NCBI GenBank assembly: GCA_020284085.1
Contig: JACEVL010000143.1
Span: forward strand, 2,023,746-2,087,745
Length of the DNA stretch: 64,000 nucleotides
Source of the DNA: Aporrectodea caliginosa
Taxonomy: Eukaryota > Annelida > Clitellata > Crassiclitellata > Lumbricidae
Reading direction: 5' to 3'
The translations under genes and the position numbers were made by a program. Shown here in pieces: positions 47,290-59,905 of the stretch; the stretch's first letter is position 1, and every line of letters begins with the position of its first letter. The notes under the pieces were generated by a model that worked only from the letters and a program-made list of their open reading frames with translations, had not been told where the DNA came from and did no database searches.

Positions 47290-48230
47290 TCTTATAATAT
47301 ATGGCTACAAAGGCCGTTGACGTCGACAGAAATTACTTTGAACAGCTCTCACTGTTCGTACGGCATAACATAGCAGCTCTAAACCCTCCTTAAGAGGGCA
47401 AGGAAACAAATGCGCCTACTGTCATAGAGATTAGTGGCACTATCTGGCGAAGGCGCCGTGATTTAGATGCGTACGTCTCCGATTCCTAAAAAACGCTGAC
47501 GCACAGGATGCGACCTGTTGGAACCCGCGGAACAACAGATGCGTCAGCGCACAGAATCCGAACGTAAATCACGCAGCAGCTGCTTCACCCAACAGCAGAT
47601 GTATCCGCACACAAACCTACACTAGTTGGCCTATGCAGTAGTGTGGTCAGAACAGAATTGTCTGGTAGTCAGGCATTTTTTAACTAGGGCATAGCCAAGG
47701 CAGTCGTGCAAGTAACCAGCGCAGAGGGCGATATATGCCCCAAATAAATCCTCGACAGGACAAAAATTCTGGAAGGGCAATGACCAGGGCAAAGGTTTTT
47801 TACGAGGGCTTTAGCGCCGCCACTGCTGTTAATCGAGCGTATTCCGTGTGACCTACTGCCTACAGTTAATCAGTGATGTCTCGAGAAGATATAAGGAAGG
47901 CCACGTTAGCATAGAGTAAGTTTCATCTTAATTGTCATATCGTCTGTTCTTTAGTACCAGTTTCTTGTCTGATGGCATTATGGTAAATGATGACCGCAGT
48001 GTTTACTTTTATCAGGCATGACCTTTGAAGAGTTTTAACGGTATCCTCAAAAATCGAATGCAGAAACGTCACATTTGAGGTTGGACCAATAACCTTACTA
48101 CCTACCAATCAACCATTTTCTTATTATTTAATTATTGCCATTAGTTTGTAATTACTGTATCACCCTGCAGTTATTCCCTTACCTCGACTCTGAGTCTAAT
48201 TCAGGTCATCTCAACTGAGGAAACCCTCAA
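47290..48230. other. No gene recognised
   Basis: A single hAT-type end, the reverse complement of CAGTGGCGGCGCTAAA, sits at about 47815-47828 without a partner I could find. Otherwise no feature. Confidence 0.35.
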
Positions 48231-48235
48231 ATTAA

Positions 48236-48400
48236 TTTATAATTACGCATTTGTTAGGCGACCCAATATAGTGGCTAAGCATCAGTCGATGACACTGAGC
48301 AATTGTGAGGTGAAGAACTTTCTCAAGGTCCCAACAAAGTAGGCCTAACTGTAAGAAGTAAGGTTCAAACTCGAAACTAAACAACTTCGAGCACTTAGGC
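48236..48400 (-). mobile_element. MIR-like SINE, diverged (family S copy 5)
   Basis: Shares GAGCAATTGTGAGGTGAAGA and AAGGTTCAAACTCGAAACTA (B-box region, plus-strand reading) with the other family S copies. The tRNA head near 48400 is degraded. Confidence 0.5.
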
Positions 48401-49049
48401 CTACTCTGATAGTCCTACGAACAGTACTGTCTCGAATTCCTTTTGTCAGCTAAATCTCACACATACATAAGCTGAGTCTTAATAAAAGACGTATAAGTAA
48501 AGGACAAATATTATGGCCATTTCAATGTGAACTTGTTCCCTTTGCGCGCACTTCAAAGACGTAACGTCGTGCCTTTTCAGTGGTTATGTCGACCACGTGG
48601 CATAACCTTCCTTCAGATCTGCCTGTTCTTTTGTCTAGGGAGTCACACACACCTTTTACAAGCATCTGAAAACTGTTCTTTATCACCGGAGTTGGGCTGG
48701 GAGCGCCTATGAGTAGGCCCTACACGTTGGTATCTTGAAAGGGCGCTATATAAGTCCTCTGAATGAATTAACTGAATGAATGATGACCACACGATAATGC
48801 ACTTTCGCAATCAGGCAAATATATGGCCGCCAGCGCCAGGAAGCACGCGACAATAACTAGCCCCAGTCTAGCCGTGTTTAGAGACAATCACAGTCTTTGG
48901 TCTTCATTTCAGACGTCTCGCGTTGCCCAGTTTAAGTGTTCTTTAAAAACAATGGGTTGGTTCATACTTTTATGTCATTCTGCCCTTTCCGTAGTCGGCG
49001 TGCCTGAGGCCGGGACATGGCCTTCATGTCGGCCATTCAAGATCCACGT

Positions 49050-49163
49050 GGCTGGTCGTAAACGGGGCCTCAACCATAGGAAAGCGGAAACCGAAGACAT
49101 CCGAGAAGTCCCGAAGGCTGGCTTTGATATAATTAGGGGTCTAATACGGATTTTGAGAAGAAT
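49050..49163 (+). repeat. Direct repeat, copy 1 of about 115 bp
   Basis: GGCTGGTCGTAAACGGGGCC to GGATTTTGAGAAGAA, matching 50177-50297 almost exactly. The second copy has a few single-base or small insertions (for example extra C in GAGCAAG and extra GGG in ATAGGGATT). Confidence 0.92.
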
Positions 49164-50176
49164 GCGCCAACAACTGAACTGCGCGAACTTATGCAGCTCA
49201 GGCGCGAAATGCATTGTTGTATGCTGGCCATAATATTCTGTCCTTTACGTACGGAATGAGCCGAACTACTTCAACACGCATATATGTATTATCGAGACAC
49301 TTCACGAACAGCTGCTAAGTAGCTGAATATTGCCCAAAGTTGATAAACTTATGTGGAAGACTTTTCGGTTCGAATGTTGTATCTGCAGTTATTGTTATCT
49401 TATATGTACATGTATGTGCACCAGAGAGCGTCTTTGTCAGCTGGTTAAATAAATCTGGTCACTTACTTACTGTCAACAAAAGCGTTGCACAAAAGATTAG
49501 CTGATCTTAATCTAATCAAGTGAGTGTACGGCATTCAACTGAAGAACACACCAGAGTTAAAATGTCTGTATTTATTACGTGTAGCCTAACACCTATAATA
49601 GACCTCATGCAGTCACCTCACACTACATGACCGATGCTTCTGAAAGGCCAAATGATGATTTCATAGGGCGAACCATGCACTTTCATAATCCGGATGATGC
49701 ATCTTGAAAGACATCTGGGATATCAATATTAATTTTCGAAAGTGCTTAAGTTGCTCATCCAGGTGTGGCTGATCTATAAATATTGTGAAATATAAAGCCT
49801 AAACCTATCTGACGAATCTATTTAATACCGGTATTGTTATTCGCTCATCAGATTAAACGTAAAATGTGTGATCATCAATAAATTGTAACAACTTGGTCGA
49901 GAGCGCCTCTGAATCACTGAGTGACGCTTTATAGTTTATAAATGTTCGATTATACAAACCAAACATTTAGGTGAGGGATCTCAAATCCGATTTGCCGTAT
50001 CTCAGGTCTGGCGGGATCCGGCTGAATTTGACTGGTAGCTGCAGGTGTAGCATGTGCTGAGAAAATGGCCCTATACCCAGATACTCCCATTATGTATTCC
50101 TACTGACATTTTTATTGTTTGTCGGCTTTCTTCGGGTTTGCATATCTTTCGGTTCATGAATACCGACTTCGGTGTC

Positions 50177-50297
50177 GGCTGGTCGTAAACGGGGCCTCGA
50201 ACCATAGGAAAGCGGAAACCGAAGACATCCGAGCAAGTCCCGAAGGCTGGCTTTGATATAGGGATTAGGGGTCTAATACTCGGATTTTGAGAAGAAC
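50177..50297 (+). repeat. Direct repeat, copy 2 of about 121 bp
   Basis: The partner of 49050-49163, about 1.13 kb away. The two copies differ only by several insertions of 1-3 bases in this copy. Confidence 0.92.
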
Positions 50298-50469
50298 TGC
50301 TTCTTGTTCTGCGCCTTAATCAACTGAAAACATAACTAAGACGTCCCTCTCTGTGAACTGCACTAGTCCGCAGCTCCTGGTCTTTCCGCATCTTTTTCTA
50401 AACTAAAATCCTGCCTTTTCTCTCGGTATCGTTAGCACTGCATGGGAATGCTTCTGAAAGGCTCTTGTT

Positions 50470-50535
50470 GAGAGAAGCGCTTTATAAATGGCCAAATACA
50501 ATACAATACAATACAATACAATGCAATACAATAAC
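50470..50535. repeat. Retroposon tail with (ATACA)n
   Basis: GAAGCGCTTTATAAATGGCC followed by several ATACA units. This is the same GCGCT-TATAAAT motif plus microsatellite that ends LINE and SINE copies elsewhere in the window. Confidence 0.6.
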
Positions 50536-50539
50536 TCGA

Positions 50540-52590
50540 CTGAAACAGGCTCAAGACTCGAAACCAAGATCTGTTTCGACGTTTTGCGAGTATCGATTTA
50601 GCATTCGTAAAATTTTGACACACACGAGTATAAACTGTCGCTAACTGTTACAGCAGCATTTCGAGTAAGCTTAGCTAACGGCAAACAAATCTCACGATCT
50701 AACCCAGAGTGTGAAAAGCAGCGACGCTGTAAATGAAAGTGTAGCATATTATACTACGGCTTTTGTAGTCCAGATTCCAATCAGTTACAAATCTTCTATG
50801 TCGTGCTGCAAATACAGATCTCTCGATTCGCGTTCGTCAGTATCTCTGCGCTTATGTGTCTATCTCCATTCGCCCATGAAGACATAAGTTACAGAACCTT
50901 TTGTGAGGTCGCCATATAAATGCCCCGATACACCGCTATAACGTTTTTTGTTGCCGACATAAACGAGTCGTTTTGCACGAGAAAGCTTCGACGGTGCGCT
51001 AAGAAATACAGACGTATATTTGTTGCTTACGACTGTGTAGAGCTATCCTTGTGACAATAAGATTCCGTTTGATCATACGTCCGTCTGTTCTAGCGTAACG
51101 TCGTAAATTGGTACAGTGTTTGTGCATGGAGGGGACCAAGTTGATTTGCTTTCGGAAGCCGAGTTCCTGGAATTCTTTACCGGCTGGAAACGTAGTGTAT
51201 GCACCATAGGGGAAGGTCAACAATAATTCTGCATTACGAAAAACTCATTTTGACTGTTTCGCAGTTTTCACTATGTAACAGCTGCGCCTTGCAAAATTGT
51301 AGAACATGCTAAGAGCACAAGCTATAACCCTCTGTAACGGATTTTATGTTCGTGCTGACAACTTTAGCTCTATACCGAACTTGGTATGAAAACTGCTAAT
51401 AGCATAACCTTTTGCTGTGTTCTCCATTACCGACTTGTCTCGTTGCAAGATCAGACCCTATGGCCATATTAACAGTCGTTAGATTAGTGAGTGGTCCGGC
51501 TGTACGTAATATGACAGTAAAACTAGTGCGATCCGGCGATTAATGCGAGCAGAAAATAGGGCTGTCTAGAAAAGGCAGTACACAATAGAGTAAATGACCT
51601 AAAATCGGGACAGTTTTATGCATGAGCATATATCGAGGAACTGTCGAAGATGTTCCCAGAAGGAATAGTAGGAACTTGCCGAACTATATATCGCGCAGCT
51701 GCTCTACGCAGCAAAGAGTTTGTCTGATGGTATGCACTCTTATTTAGGGTAAGACTTTATCAAATAAACCCGGAATCTGGAACCATAAAATAGCGCGATG
51801 GGTCATAAAAACCCATACTTCGATTGCCCACTGCTCTATAAAGTTGTTCGATTTTGGCATTTTTCTCGAGGCAATGGTATGGGGATTGTTAATTCTTGCA
51901 TCAGAACGGCAAGCAGGTATACTAGCAGGACTTCTAACAGTTGATGGTGCTTAAAGATCAATGCTAAGCTTGAACTGTTTATGAATCAGTAGTTCACACA
52001 ATGGACTACGTGTACGACTCGAGGAAAGAAGAACAAAGGCAGGCCATAACTGCGCAGGATAGACAATAGAAATGAAGATATGGGAAGCTTTGAACTGAAA
52101 CTGCGAGTATAGCAGAGGACTAGACAAAAGGACGAAGACAATGGTGGTCATTTATTCGTACCCATCACCGTCGATGGTGTGATGTGAGGAACTGAGGATG
52201 ATGATGATGATAATGATGAGCTCACACATAAACAGAGTACTTATAGACCCTAAGACCATAGACTGTAGTTCAACAATGCATTGCGGCCTTTAAGCCTACA
52301 TGAATTGATCTTGAAAAGCGCTGATTTTATGTCGATGATGCATTCAATTCATGCTACTTCAGACTTTACCAAGAGCCGACCTTTCACCCAGCGATTGGCA
52401 AGGTCTTAGAACCAGTGCGTTTCTGACGTCTTTTCAATGGCAAAATGACAGATTCATCGTCGAGAAAATCCATGTAACGACTGAATGTTCTGACGCAAGA
52501 CACAGGAGACACAGGAACCTTTATGCGCAGCTTGACAGCCTTACGAACAACAGTGGTTCGATACGACTAGACACTTTTTATGCTGCTAGT
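50540..52590. other. No gene recognised
   Basis: No coding family, terminal repeat or RNA gene seen. Short simple sequence occurs near 52200. Confidence 0.35.
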
Positions 52591-52599
52591 CTCTGTCTT

Positions 52600-52960
52600 T
52601 GGCTGTCTCTGTCTGTTTCTCTGTCTGTTTCTATGTCTGTTTTTCTGTCTGTTTCTATGTCTGTTTCTCTGTCTGTTTCTTTGTCTGTTTCTCTGTCTGT
52701 TTCTCTGTCTGTTTCTCTATCTGTTTCTCTGTCTGTCTCTCTGTCTGTTTCTCTGTCTGTCTCTCTGTCTGTCTCTCTGTCTGTTTCTCTGTCTGTTTCT
52801 CTATCTGTTTCTCTGTCTGTTTCTCTGTCTGTTTCTCTGTCTGTTTCTCTGTCTGCTTCTCTGTCCGTTTCTCTGTCTGTTTCTCTATCTGTTTCTCTGT
52901 CTGTCTCTCTATCTGTCTCTCTGTCTGTCTCTCTGCCTGTCCCTCTATCTGTCATTGCGC
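52600..52960. repeat. 12-bp (TCTGTCTGTTTC)n minisatellite
   Basis: About 30 units with substitutions. All overlapping frames, including a 205-residue one, are repeat translations. Confidence 0.95.
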
Positions 52961-53188
52961 CTGAATAACTCACCAGTTCTTCTAGGTCGTGTACTTGATT
53001 CACGACTGCAGACGAACTAAGAGACCTCCAGGTCTGTGATTGTCTGGCAGTCATTGGACACGCCAACTGTGCGTCTTTCATCTGCTGTCTACTCAGCGTG
53101 ACCTCCCCGGATTCTGGCCTGGCACCGGAACGGACAAAGCCATCGTCATCATCATCAAAGCCATTGCGGACTTGATTTGATATATCGC

Positions 53189-53260
53189 CGGTGAATAAGC
53201 TGGTCTCCCTGACGCAGCTTTTGTGTGACGCTGAAATATTTCCAAGATTTGCATTTACAT
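53189..53260 (+). mobile_element. Retroposon tail, family T (partial copy 3)
   Basis: GGTGAATAAGCTGGTCTCCC and GACGCAGC/GTGTGACGCT match the start of family T at 32561-32650. The 3' repeat is lost. Confidence 0.4.
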
Positions 53261-53657
53261 TGCATTATCTGACGTCTGTAGATTAAGATCCATTGCTAGG
53301 TGAACTGAAATCCGAGGAATGCGGATTCGTCTGTGTTGGCCCCGCTATCTGGATCTCTTCCGTTTAAATCCCTTCCGAAGTCGACCGATATTGGAAGTTT
53401 TGAGTAGCGGCTTAAGGCACCCGCGTTTATATTGGTTTTACCAAATGGCTATAAGTAATGCGCATGGCTTACTAAAGGAGTAAAGGGCGTATTTAGAAAT
53501 GCGATGTTAGAAATACCTGTGGGTAACTTAGGTAATGTCGAGCCCGTTTAGTGTTTTAGCTACTTATTACTTTGATGCAAGTTTGAAGGAAGTTGAAAAC
53601 GCGTCCTGTTGCCGAATTCAACTCTCCAACTTAAAACGGTAAAAGAATGAAAGGTTG

Positions 53658-53916
53658 CAAGGCCGTATTTAGGAGGGTGCTTGGGTGTTTAAACACCCCC
53701 GAAATTAAATAATGTATAATATAAATTTTGCATTTACTAACATATACGGTGTAAGAACTAAGAGCACTCATGTGAACTTAGATGATGCAGCTCTACAGTG
53801 CTTTGAGAGCTCACAACGCTCCTCCAAAACCCTTATAGACGGTTGACTTGGTTGCTTGCCGGCTTGTTCAAGAACGAGTAAACACCCCCCGAAACAAAAT
53901 CCTGGCTACGGCCTTG
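53658..53916. mobile_element. hAT-like MITE, 259 bp
   Basis: The ends are CAAGGCCGTATTTAGG and the reverse complement of CAAGGCCGTAGCCAGG. An exact 8-bp duplication AAAGGTTG flanks it (53650-53657 and 53917-53924). The interior is non-coding with AACACCCCC blocks near both ends. Confidence 0.92.
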
Positions 53917-54132
53917 AAAGGTTGAGCTGAGCTCCATGAAAGAGCATCCAAGGACTAAGACCGCCTTGTATAGGCCTTAGAAATTCGAAGCATAGTTCAA
54001 TTTAAAGGCAACGTCTATACAAAGCCCTAAAATAAAATGTATTCAAAGACGCTTCACAGGTCATACGGCGATTTCTTTGCAGTAGTTGTTGATAAACTGA
54101 TGCTGCGCTATTATAATTAAGCTATCTTTTCA

Positions 54133-54724
54133 GATCGTGACCTCCATTTGGTGTAGCAGAGGTCGTGACCTCCATTTGGTGTAGCAGAGGTCGTGACCTC
54201 CATTTGGTGCAGCAGAGGTCGTGACCTCCATTTGGTGTAGCAGAGGTCGTGACCTCCGTTTGGTGCAGCAGAGGTCGTGACCTCCGTTTGGTGCAGCAGA
54301 GGTCTTGACCTCCATTTGGTGTAGCAGAGGTCTTGACCTCCATTTGGTGTAGCAGAGGTCGTGACCTCCATGTGGTGCAGCAGAGGTCGTAACCTCCATT
54401 TGGTTCAGCAGAGGTCATGACATCCATTTGGTGCAGCAGAGGTCGTAACCTCCAGTTGGCGCAGCAGAGGTCGTGACCTCCATTTGGTGCAGCAGAGGTC
54501 GTGACCTCCATTTGGTGCAGCGGAGGTCATGACCTCTATTTAGCGCAGCAGAGGTCGTATCCTCTATTTAGCGCAGCAGAGGTCATGACCTCCATTTGGT
54601 GCAGCAGAAGTCGTGACCTCCATCTGGTATAGCAGAGGTCGTGACCTCCATTTGGTGCAGCAAAGGTCGTGACCTCTATTTGGTACAACAGAGGTCGTGA
54701 CCTCTACTTGGTGCAGTAGAGGTC
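54133..54724. repeat. 28-bp minisatellite, about 21 units
   Basis: Perfectly periodic 28-bp units. Each carries AGGTC(G/A/T)TGACCTCC followed by ATTTGGTG(C/T)AGCAG. Most units contain AGGTCGTGACCT; a few have AGGTCATGACCT, a perfect inverted repeat of AGGTCA half-sites. Because 28 is not a multiple of 3, all three minus-strand frames cycle through the array, and several long frames there are artefacts. Confidence 0.96.
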
Positions 54725-54833
54725 ACCGTCTTTATTCACCTGCGCTCACCTGTGCGTTTTCTGGTGCAGACGTGTTTCAATCATTATTTTCCATTCGCAT
54801 AAATGGATCTATACCTCTGACCGACTTTATTAA

Positions 54834-55480
54834 CCCTTTAACCGCCGCAAGCCAAGAAATCCGGGCGCTGCACCATATTGGTAAAAATAACGTAATTTTT
54901 GTGGCTTATTGTTAGTTGCGTAATTATTTTTTGACATTTACTGATCACGTATAAACCAACATAACAGCACATATTTACTCAGATCTATTATTGTTCCACA
55001 GGCCATTGTCTGTCTGTAGTGTAGGTAGTCATACAACCGACAGCTGGAGTTCCAGTTGTCCATGAACACTGTACGACAACTGTCCAGTAGAGGAAGTGCA
55101 AGATATATAACAATCTTCTCAGTAATGCCAAAGTTCTTGCATTATGCCGGTAATATCACATCCATGGATGTTTGCGGGTCCTAAAACTGCTTGTAAGACT
55201 TCTTCGCTTGTAAACTTCCGTTTCGCCATTTTGTACTTTTACTAGGCCTATACGTCACCGGTTGCATAGCGATCAGACCGGAAGTAGCCGGGGTAAAAAA
55301 ATTTCCGTCCAAATATAGCCTATGACATCCTCTGCTAATATAATATGCGCCATACTGCATGAAATACGCCACGCTAGCACTATGCCTGAGTCATTATGTT
55401 TATGCCGGATTAATCCGGCGCTAAGGCGTGAGGATTTTTAGCTGGCGCCGGATATATCCGGCATTATGGCGGTTAAGCGG
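54834..55480. mobile_element. piggyBac-like MITE with TTAA target site, 647 bp
   Basis: TTAA at 54830-54833 and 55481-55484 flank the ends CCCTTTAACCGCC and the reverse complement of CCGCTTAACCGCC, a near-identical 13-base inverted repeat. TTAA duplication with CC-starting ends is the signature of piggyBac. Inside the right half are two palindromes, GCCGGATTAATCCGGC and GCCGGATATATCCGGC. No transposase frame was found, so it is non-autonomous. Confidence 0.85.
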
Positions 55481-55499
55481 TTAATTGTTTATCGACGTC

Positions 55500-55935
55500 T
55501 GCGGTCACCGTGCCATGCAGGGAACCAGCGTATCAAGCGCTGGTTCCCTGTATAATTCGATGGTCGAGGACTGGCACCGCTCCAACTAATTGTTTACTCG
55601 TAAACCTGGTCCAGATCTTCTTCGATCCACCGATAACCCCTTACCGACCTTCTGTCCTGCACCGATAATTCATGCCGCAAGCTTTCTCCATATATAACAC
55701 AGATAATTAAACTTACTTCACCACATGCGCACATCCATATATCACGGAGCCTAATAAGTAGGCTAATAAGTACGCCTAATGAGTACGCCTAATAAGTACG
55801 CCTATTAAATTCGTTCCAAGAGACCACAATAACAATAAAACGAAGAATAACAACGCCACTCAAACAATTATTACATCTGTAGAAGCAAAGAGCGATGCTA
55901 GCTGCCTAACTCCTATAGATACGCTTCGTGCATAT
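55500..55935. other. No gene recognised
   Basis: Short repeats of TAAGTACGCCTAAT near 55755-55805 form a small 13-14-bp tandem, and no gene is evident. Confidence 0.4.
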
Positions 55936-56205
55936 TGTATGTATGTATGTATGTATTAAGTATGTATGTATGTATGTATGTATGTATGTATGTATGTATG
56001 TATGTATGTATGTATGTATGTATGTATGTATGTATGTATGTATGTATGATTGTATGTATGAGCACTTGTTATAGCGTCCCTTCAAGATTTCTACTCAGAG
56101 GCGCTCCCGACTACTGCGCCGACACTGAATCGGAGTTTCACGCCGAAGCGCATGAGCAATTGCGAGTGAAGGACTTGCCCAGGGTCCCTATTGAATTGTA
56201 AGGAA
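55936..56205 (-). mobile_element. (TATG)n tail plus SINE fragment (family S copy 6)
   Basis: About 30 TATG units, then at 56064-56205 a minus-strand SINE body. Read on the plus strand it has TTATAGCGTCCCTTCAAG, CTACTCAGAGGCGCTCCC, CATGAGCAATTGCGAGTG and GACTTGCCCAGGGTCCC. The tRNA head is missing. The microsatellite is at the 3' tail of the retroposon. Confidence 0.75.
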
Positions 56206-56209
56206 CCAG

Positions 56210-56790
56210 AATAGTTAGACTACAGCAAGTCCATTTGTGATGTGAAAATACGTGATTGCAAAAGCAGTTTTTAATCAAAATATATAATTCTGCTGCAATA
56301 CTGTGTACATTATAACATTAACTTACAACTTTTTTATTAATTATTACAATATATTAAATAATCAATCATTAATTAATTATTGCTTATTAATTAATATTTA
56401 ATTAGTAATTGCAAATAGAATTTATTTATTTGTTATTGCACTTAGTAATTAATTAATAATTAATTAGTGTATCTATTAAATTAATTATTAATATCAACTA
56501 TTGTAGTTATTATTTATTTATTTATTTATTACTGTACTTGTTACCCCTCAATGTCACTAAATCTTAATAAGAGGTCCGAGCTACCGTAAGTGTGCACGAA
56601 CAAGTTCTCTAAGGTCGTAATACACGGAGTCAGCTCAACAAGTTCGAACCTTCAGTCGTTGGATGACAGACAAAGCGTGTTACCGAATGGATCACATTAT
56701 AGCGCAAATACATTGTAACCAATACATTGCAACGACACATTGTAACGAATACATTGTAACAATACATTGCAGCCAATACATTGCAACCAT
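56210..56790. other. AT-rich spacer with (ATTAATTA)n-like stretch
   Basis: TTAATTAATTA-like blocks at 56340-56530. At 56700-56790 irregular repeats of AATACATTGTAAC/GCAACC precede the 1.15-kb element. No gene. Confidence 0.5.
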
Positions 56791-56810
56791 TGCCAACCAA
56801 TAAATACATT

Positions 56811-57956
56811 TGTAACGATCCCCTACTTATAGTTATTAGACTATAATAGAGTGTGTCCTGATCGTGAACACGTGTTACCTTTAATGTCTTTATCAATCGT
56901 GATTGGTTGAATGTGTGTCATATTTTACAGTTCAACCAATAAAATCAAGTCAACTCAGCTAGTTTGAATATTAATTATAATTTAAATGAATATGTCAAAT
57001 ATTACAATATGGTCTCGTTTAATCTAGTCTAGGGGTAATTAACTGAAATTACTAAATGTTCTAACTTAACCTTACTTAGACCGGCATAATATATCTAGTC
57101 TTAAGTATTATGGGGAATCTAAAATACCTCCCACGTAGATATTTGAAGCAACTTCTAGGCACTTCGAAATGTCTCCACCACGGATATGCGCAGTCTTCAC
57201 TATTGGATGAAGGCGATGGCGTCGGTTGACCAGGTGAGCTGATCCAATCTCTTTGTAATTAATTTGATGTAGCTCCACATATTCTCAAGAAAGCATAGGA
57301 GTTATGAAGAATAAAGACAGTACTTTAAAGCTTCAATGTTAACTCCACAACGTACGATTAATCCACCGTTCAGTTCGAATAAGTTCCGACAACGAACTCA
57401 AACAACGTTCGAAGATTTGAATTCCTGTGTGTAGCGAGACGACGTTTGGCTTCGCTCGAATTAAAGATTCCTCAGACTGAATCTATAGCTACCACACTGT
57501 TCCTATACTATCCGAGTATAGTTCAAGTCGTAATCGTATCGACTTACGACTGTTTAAACTTTATAACGCTCTATTGCTTTATCGTCGCAACTAGAAGCGT
57601 TTACACAACGTCCATTCTCATCAGCGACGGATGAAGAAGTCCGTAACGGTTCTTTTCCACCTCACCTGTAGCTTCAGTGCGCATGCGCGGTTAGGCAACC
57701 GTGACTCCTTTTGAATTCAGCCAATGGCATGATCACAACTCCGTAGTGTATCCATGACGTTCAAATTATTAACCCCATTAATTAAATAAAATCTCTGAAC
57801 TGCCAGTCAATCTACGCCGGTCAATTAATAATGTCTAATACAACAAATGCTACTGTAACAGTTAATTGATATCTGTATACTCTTATCTAATATCTACATA
57901 GGCTTATACATGTAATAGATGGGAATGTTTGTATTAATATCAAGGGAATCGTTACA
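56811..57956 (+). mobile_element. LTR-like element, 1146 bp, with 19-bp flanking repeats
   Basis: The ends are TGTAACGATCCCC and its near-perfect inverse GGGAATCGTTACA (12 of 13 positions), the TG...CA form of a long terminal repeat. An identical 19-base direct repeat GCCAACCAATAAATACATT lies on both sides (56792-56810 and 57957-57975). A duplication that long is not typical of LTR integration (4-6 bp), so one copy may have pre-existed in the local repeat. AATAAA is present near 57786. No internal coding region, so a solo LTR or non-autonomous element is likely. Confidence 0.65.
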
Positions 57957-58439
57957 GCCAACCAATAAATACATTGAAACCAATGTCGCGTTCTGAGGAG
58001 CAAAAATCCACAATCTCCATTCACCTGGCTTAAGCACTCCTTGACAAATTAGGAACACGTCGAGTCCTTTTAGGACAAAGGGAAATCTATCTGTGGAAAT
58101 AATTTACGAGTTGGTGATTGATTTACAGTCGCTCGATCGTTAGTTGGACGAAACAGAACCCAGGAAAGTTTCGTACATGTACTATGTTGCTGACGCTTAG
58201 AATAGGCATATCCGGGAATAGGTGAAAATAATGCGAGTCAGACTTATCAATTATTTAAATTATATATATATATATGCATATATGTATACAGGCCTATGAT
58301 TAAAGAAACGTAATATATATGGCGCAGATATATGTGTGTATATAATAGCTGTGCCATAATATATAGGCCCTATGTATATATACATAATAATGTTCATGTA
58401 CTATGCATATGGCTTCCGGATCTATTGAAACACATCAAA

Positions 58440-58580
58440 CGCAGGCGTTGAACAATTGTGCATTGTAAGGGCTTGCGTTGATCAAACAGGTACAGTACCG
58501 GGTAATCGCATCAAAGGAAGAGGATCAAACCTGCACACTCCGCGTTACTAGTTAAGCCCTCATTCACTCAGCCATCATAA
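58440..58580 (-). mobile_element. MIR-like SINE, diverged (family S copy 7)
   Basis: Plus-strand reading has GAGGATCAAACCTGCACACT, CGCGTTACTAGTTAAGCCC and TCACTCAGCCATCATAAG, which are the B-box arm, anticodon-like arm and head of the family in reverse. Boundaries are uncertain. Confidence 0.5.
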
Positions 58581-58903
58581 GCCCACATCATGTCCTCTTA
58601 TTACTTGAGACCTGTGAATAAGTTCGCGTGAAATTCTCTCGTATACTAATTCTCTGGTGCGCTTCTCTTGGGGTTGGTACTTTAGTAGGCCTAGGTTTTA
58701 GCGCTCCAGCCACCAATTGTTGTGTTTTAGTTAATAGACAAATGATGTGTATACGCGTGTCCTATTTCATGAATGTTTGTTGAGACAGTGTTAATAATGC
58801 CATCTAAATGCGGATAACATTAGTTTGATGAATTGGCCAAAAAAATGGATTTACCCTTCAGAAACTTTGAGGTTTTTCAAAGACGATGAACGATGGGCCA
58901 GGG

Positions 58904-59690
<787 letters not shown>

Positions 59691-59700
59691 GTTAGTTGCT

Positions 59701-59775
59701 GTTTAACGACGATGCGTCATAAAAAAATCAGTCGCCCTCCTCTTTTGACCAGACTTGGGACTGGTACTACCAGAG
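59701..59775 (-). mobile_element. Retroposon 3'-end fragment, family R (copy 4)
   Basis: Minus-strand copy with GTACCAGTCCCAAGTCTGG, GAGGAGGGCGACTG and GTCGTTAAACAGC. It directly abuts the (AAT)n tract, its probable tail. Confidence 0.6.
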
Positions 59776-59905
59776 TAGAGGCTGTGGCAGAGTTCATACG
59801 CATACATTGAATCTGAGTCTACCTTAGACTTAGTTAGCAGTCTGCTTTGAAATTTGAATGCCTTCTGCTAACGATGCACAGGAGAGTAAGCATGGATGGA
59901 CTTAC

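Noticed and set aside
46014..47830. CAGTGGCGGATTG at 46014 and the reverse of CAGTGGCGGCGCT near 47828 as the two ends of one element
   Set aside because: The flanking bases show no 8-bp duplication and the ends match poorly past the first nine bases.
48823..49233. A 136-residue frame containing the first copy of the direct repeat
   Set aside because: No recognisable family. The second copy of the repeat has frame-disrupting insertions, which argues against coding.
52351..53081. Long Ser/Val/Leu and Arg/Glu/Thr/Asp frames
   Set aside because: Translations of the 12-bp TCTGTCTGTTTC minisatellite.
54133..54724. Regular repeats that could suggest a CRISPR array
   Set aside because: Contiguous 28-bp units without spacers.
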